Positions 63,902-64,000 of a DNA stretch of 64,000 nt are shown piece by piece. The first letter of the stretch is position 1; every line of letters starts with the position of its first letter. Source of the DNA: Brucella tritici (GTDB lineage: Bacteria > Pseudomonadota > Alphaproteobacteria > Rhizobiales > Rhizobiaceae); NCBI RefSeq assembly GCF_902825325.1, contig NZ_CADEAR010000011.1, positions 124,001 to 188,000 of the forward strand, in the 5' to 3' direction. The notes under the pieces were generated by a model, which was given only the letters and a program-made list of their open reading frames with translations, was not told the DNA's origin and ran no database searches. A program made the translations under genes and the position numbers.

Positions 63902-64000
63902 TCAAAGCTCGATCAGATGATCGTCCAACTCGTTGACATTGTCGGGTCCCGCCGGGAAATGTTTCTCCAGCAAAAGCCCAGCCTGACCGATGGCCAGCAC
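63902..64000 (-). CDS. C-terminal end of a gene cut by the window edge (possibly TPM-domain protein)
   Basis: The last 32 codons and a TGA stop of a minus-strand gene. The end reads LAIGQAGLLLEKHFPAG and NVNELDDHLIEL. This ending recalls cytosolic TPM-domain (DUF477) proteins of Hyphomicrobiales, which end in a similar HFP and ELDDHL pattern. With so little sequence that is a weak guess. It lies upstream of the glutamate dehydrogenase gene on the same strand. Confidence 0.45.
   Translation of the reverse strand: MLAIGQAGLLLEKHFPAGPDNVNELDDHLIEL

Overview
This 64 kb window is a gene-dense stretch of the main chromosome of an alphaproteobacterium of the order Hyphomicrobiales, most likely family Brucellaceae (the Ochrobactrum/Brucella group). 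The assignment rests on the gene set and local order (SUV3-type helicase next to an S4 protein, usg, DUF1674, a LivG with a helix-hairpin-helix tail, a PrpA-type hydroxyproline epimerase), on the Ala/Lys-rich N-terminal extension of the ATP synthase beta subunit, and on small palindromic repeats typical of this group. I see no rRNA, tRNA, CRISPR array, insertion sequence, integrase or prophage gene. Nearly everything looks like core or near-core chromosome.

Layout. 1-4571: a structured repeat at the left edge, then S4 protein and SUV3-like helicase (minus strand), then a 0.7 kb gene-free block with a striking cluster of GANTC (CcrM) sites. 4572-9073: acetyl-CoA acetyltransferase, a GlcG/HbpS-like protein, an AT-rich gap, rpmF, mtgA and ispA. 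9077-15141: an HxlR regulator divergent from an MFS exporter with a clear operator between them, ispG, a 3-hydroxybutyrate dehydrogenase-like SDR, and an MFS transporter in an operon with a DeoR regulator that has phased upstream sites. 15470-18946: pyruvate carboxylase. 19213-26818: a branched-chain amino acid or related ABC uptake locus (livH, livM, livG, livF, a small membrane protein, then two tandem livJ-type binding proteins), all on the minus strand. 27109-30377: an FAD-dependent D-amino acid dehydrogenase-like enzyme and a hydroxyproline epimerase divergent from a GntR regulator, probably a hydroxyproline catabolic module. 30405-31244: a small exported protein and a MarR regulator. 31560-36647: the F1 ATP synthase operon atpHAGDC. 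36939-46062: a membrane protein, priA, a transaldolase-like aldolase, an orphan AAA ATPase, lptE, leuS, a YggS-type PLP protein and usg. 46393-53486: acetyl-CoA synthetase, an ASCH protein, DUF1674 (SDHAF4-like), htpX, an RsmB-type methyltransferase and a heparinase II/III-like protein. 53829-63613: purH, glpK, a UMF1-type MFS transporter and the large NAD-glutamate dehydrogenase. The right edge cuts the end of another minus-strand gene.

How it fits together. The metabolic genes point to growth on amino acids and short-chain carbon: liv uptake, hydroxyproline epimerase and oxidase, NAD-glutamate dehydrogenase, acetyl-CoA synthetase, acetoacetyl-CoA thiolase, 3-hydroxybutyrate dehydrogenase, anaplerotic pyruvate carboxylase and glycerol kinase. 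The rest is housekeeping: translation, peptidoglycan, LPS export, isoprenoids, purines, energy and replication restart. I did not find a convincing unknown multi-gene system. The best leads are the LivG-HhH fusion, the GANTC-rich intergenic block, the operator architectures beside the HxlR, DeoR, GntR and MarR genes, and the structured repeats. Start codons were chosen by ribosome binding site and family length and are stated where they matter.
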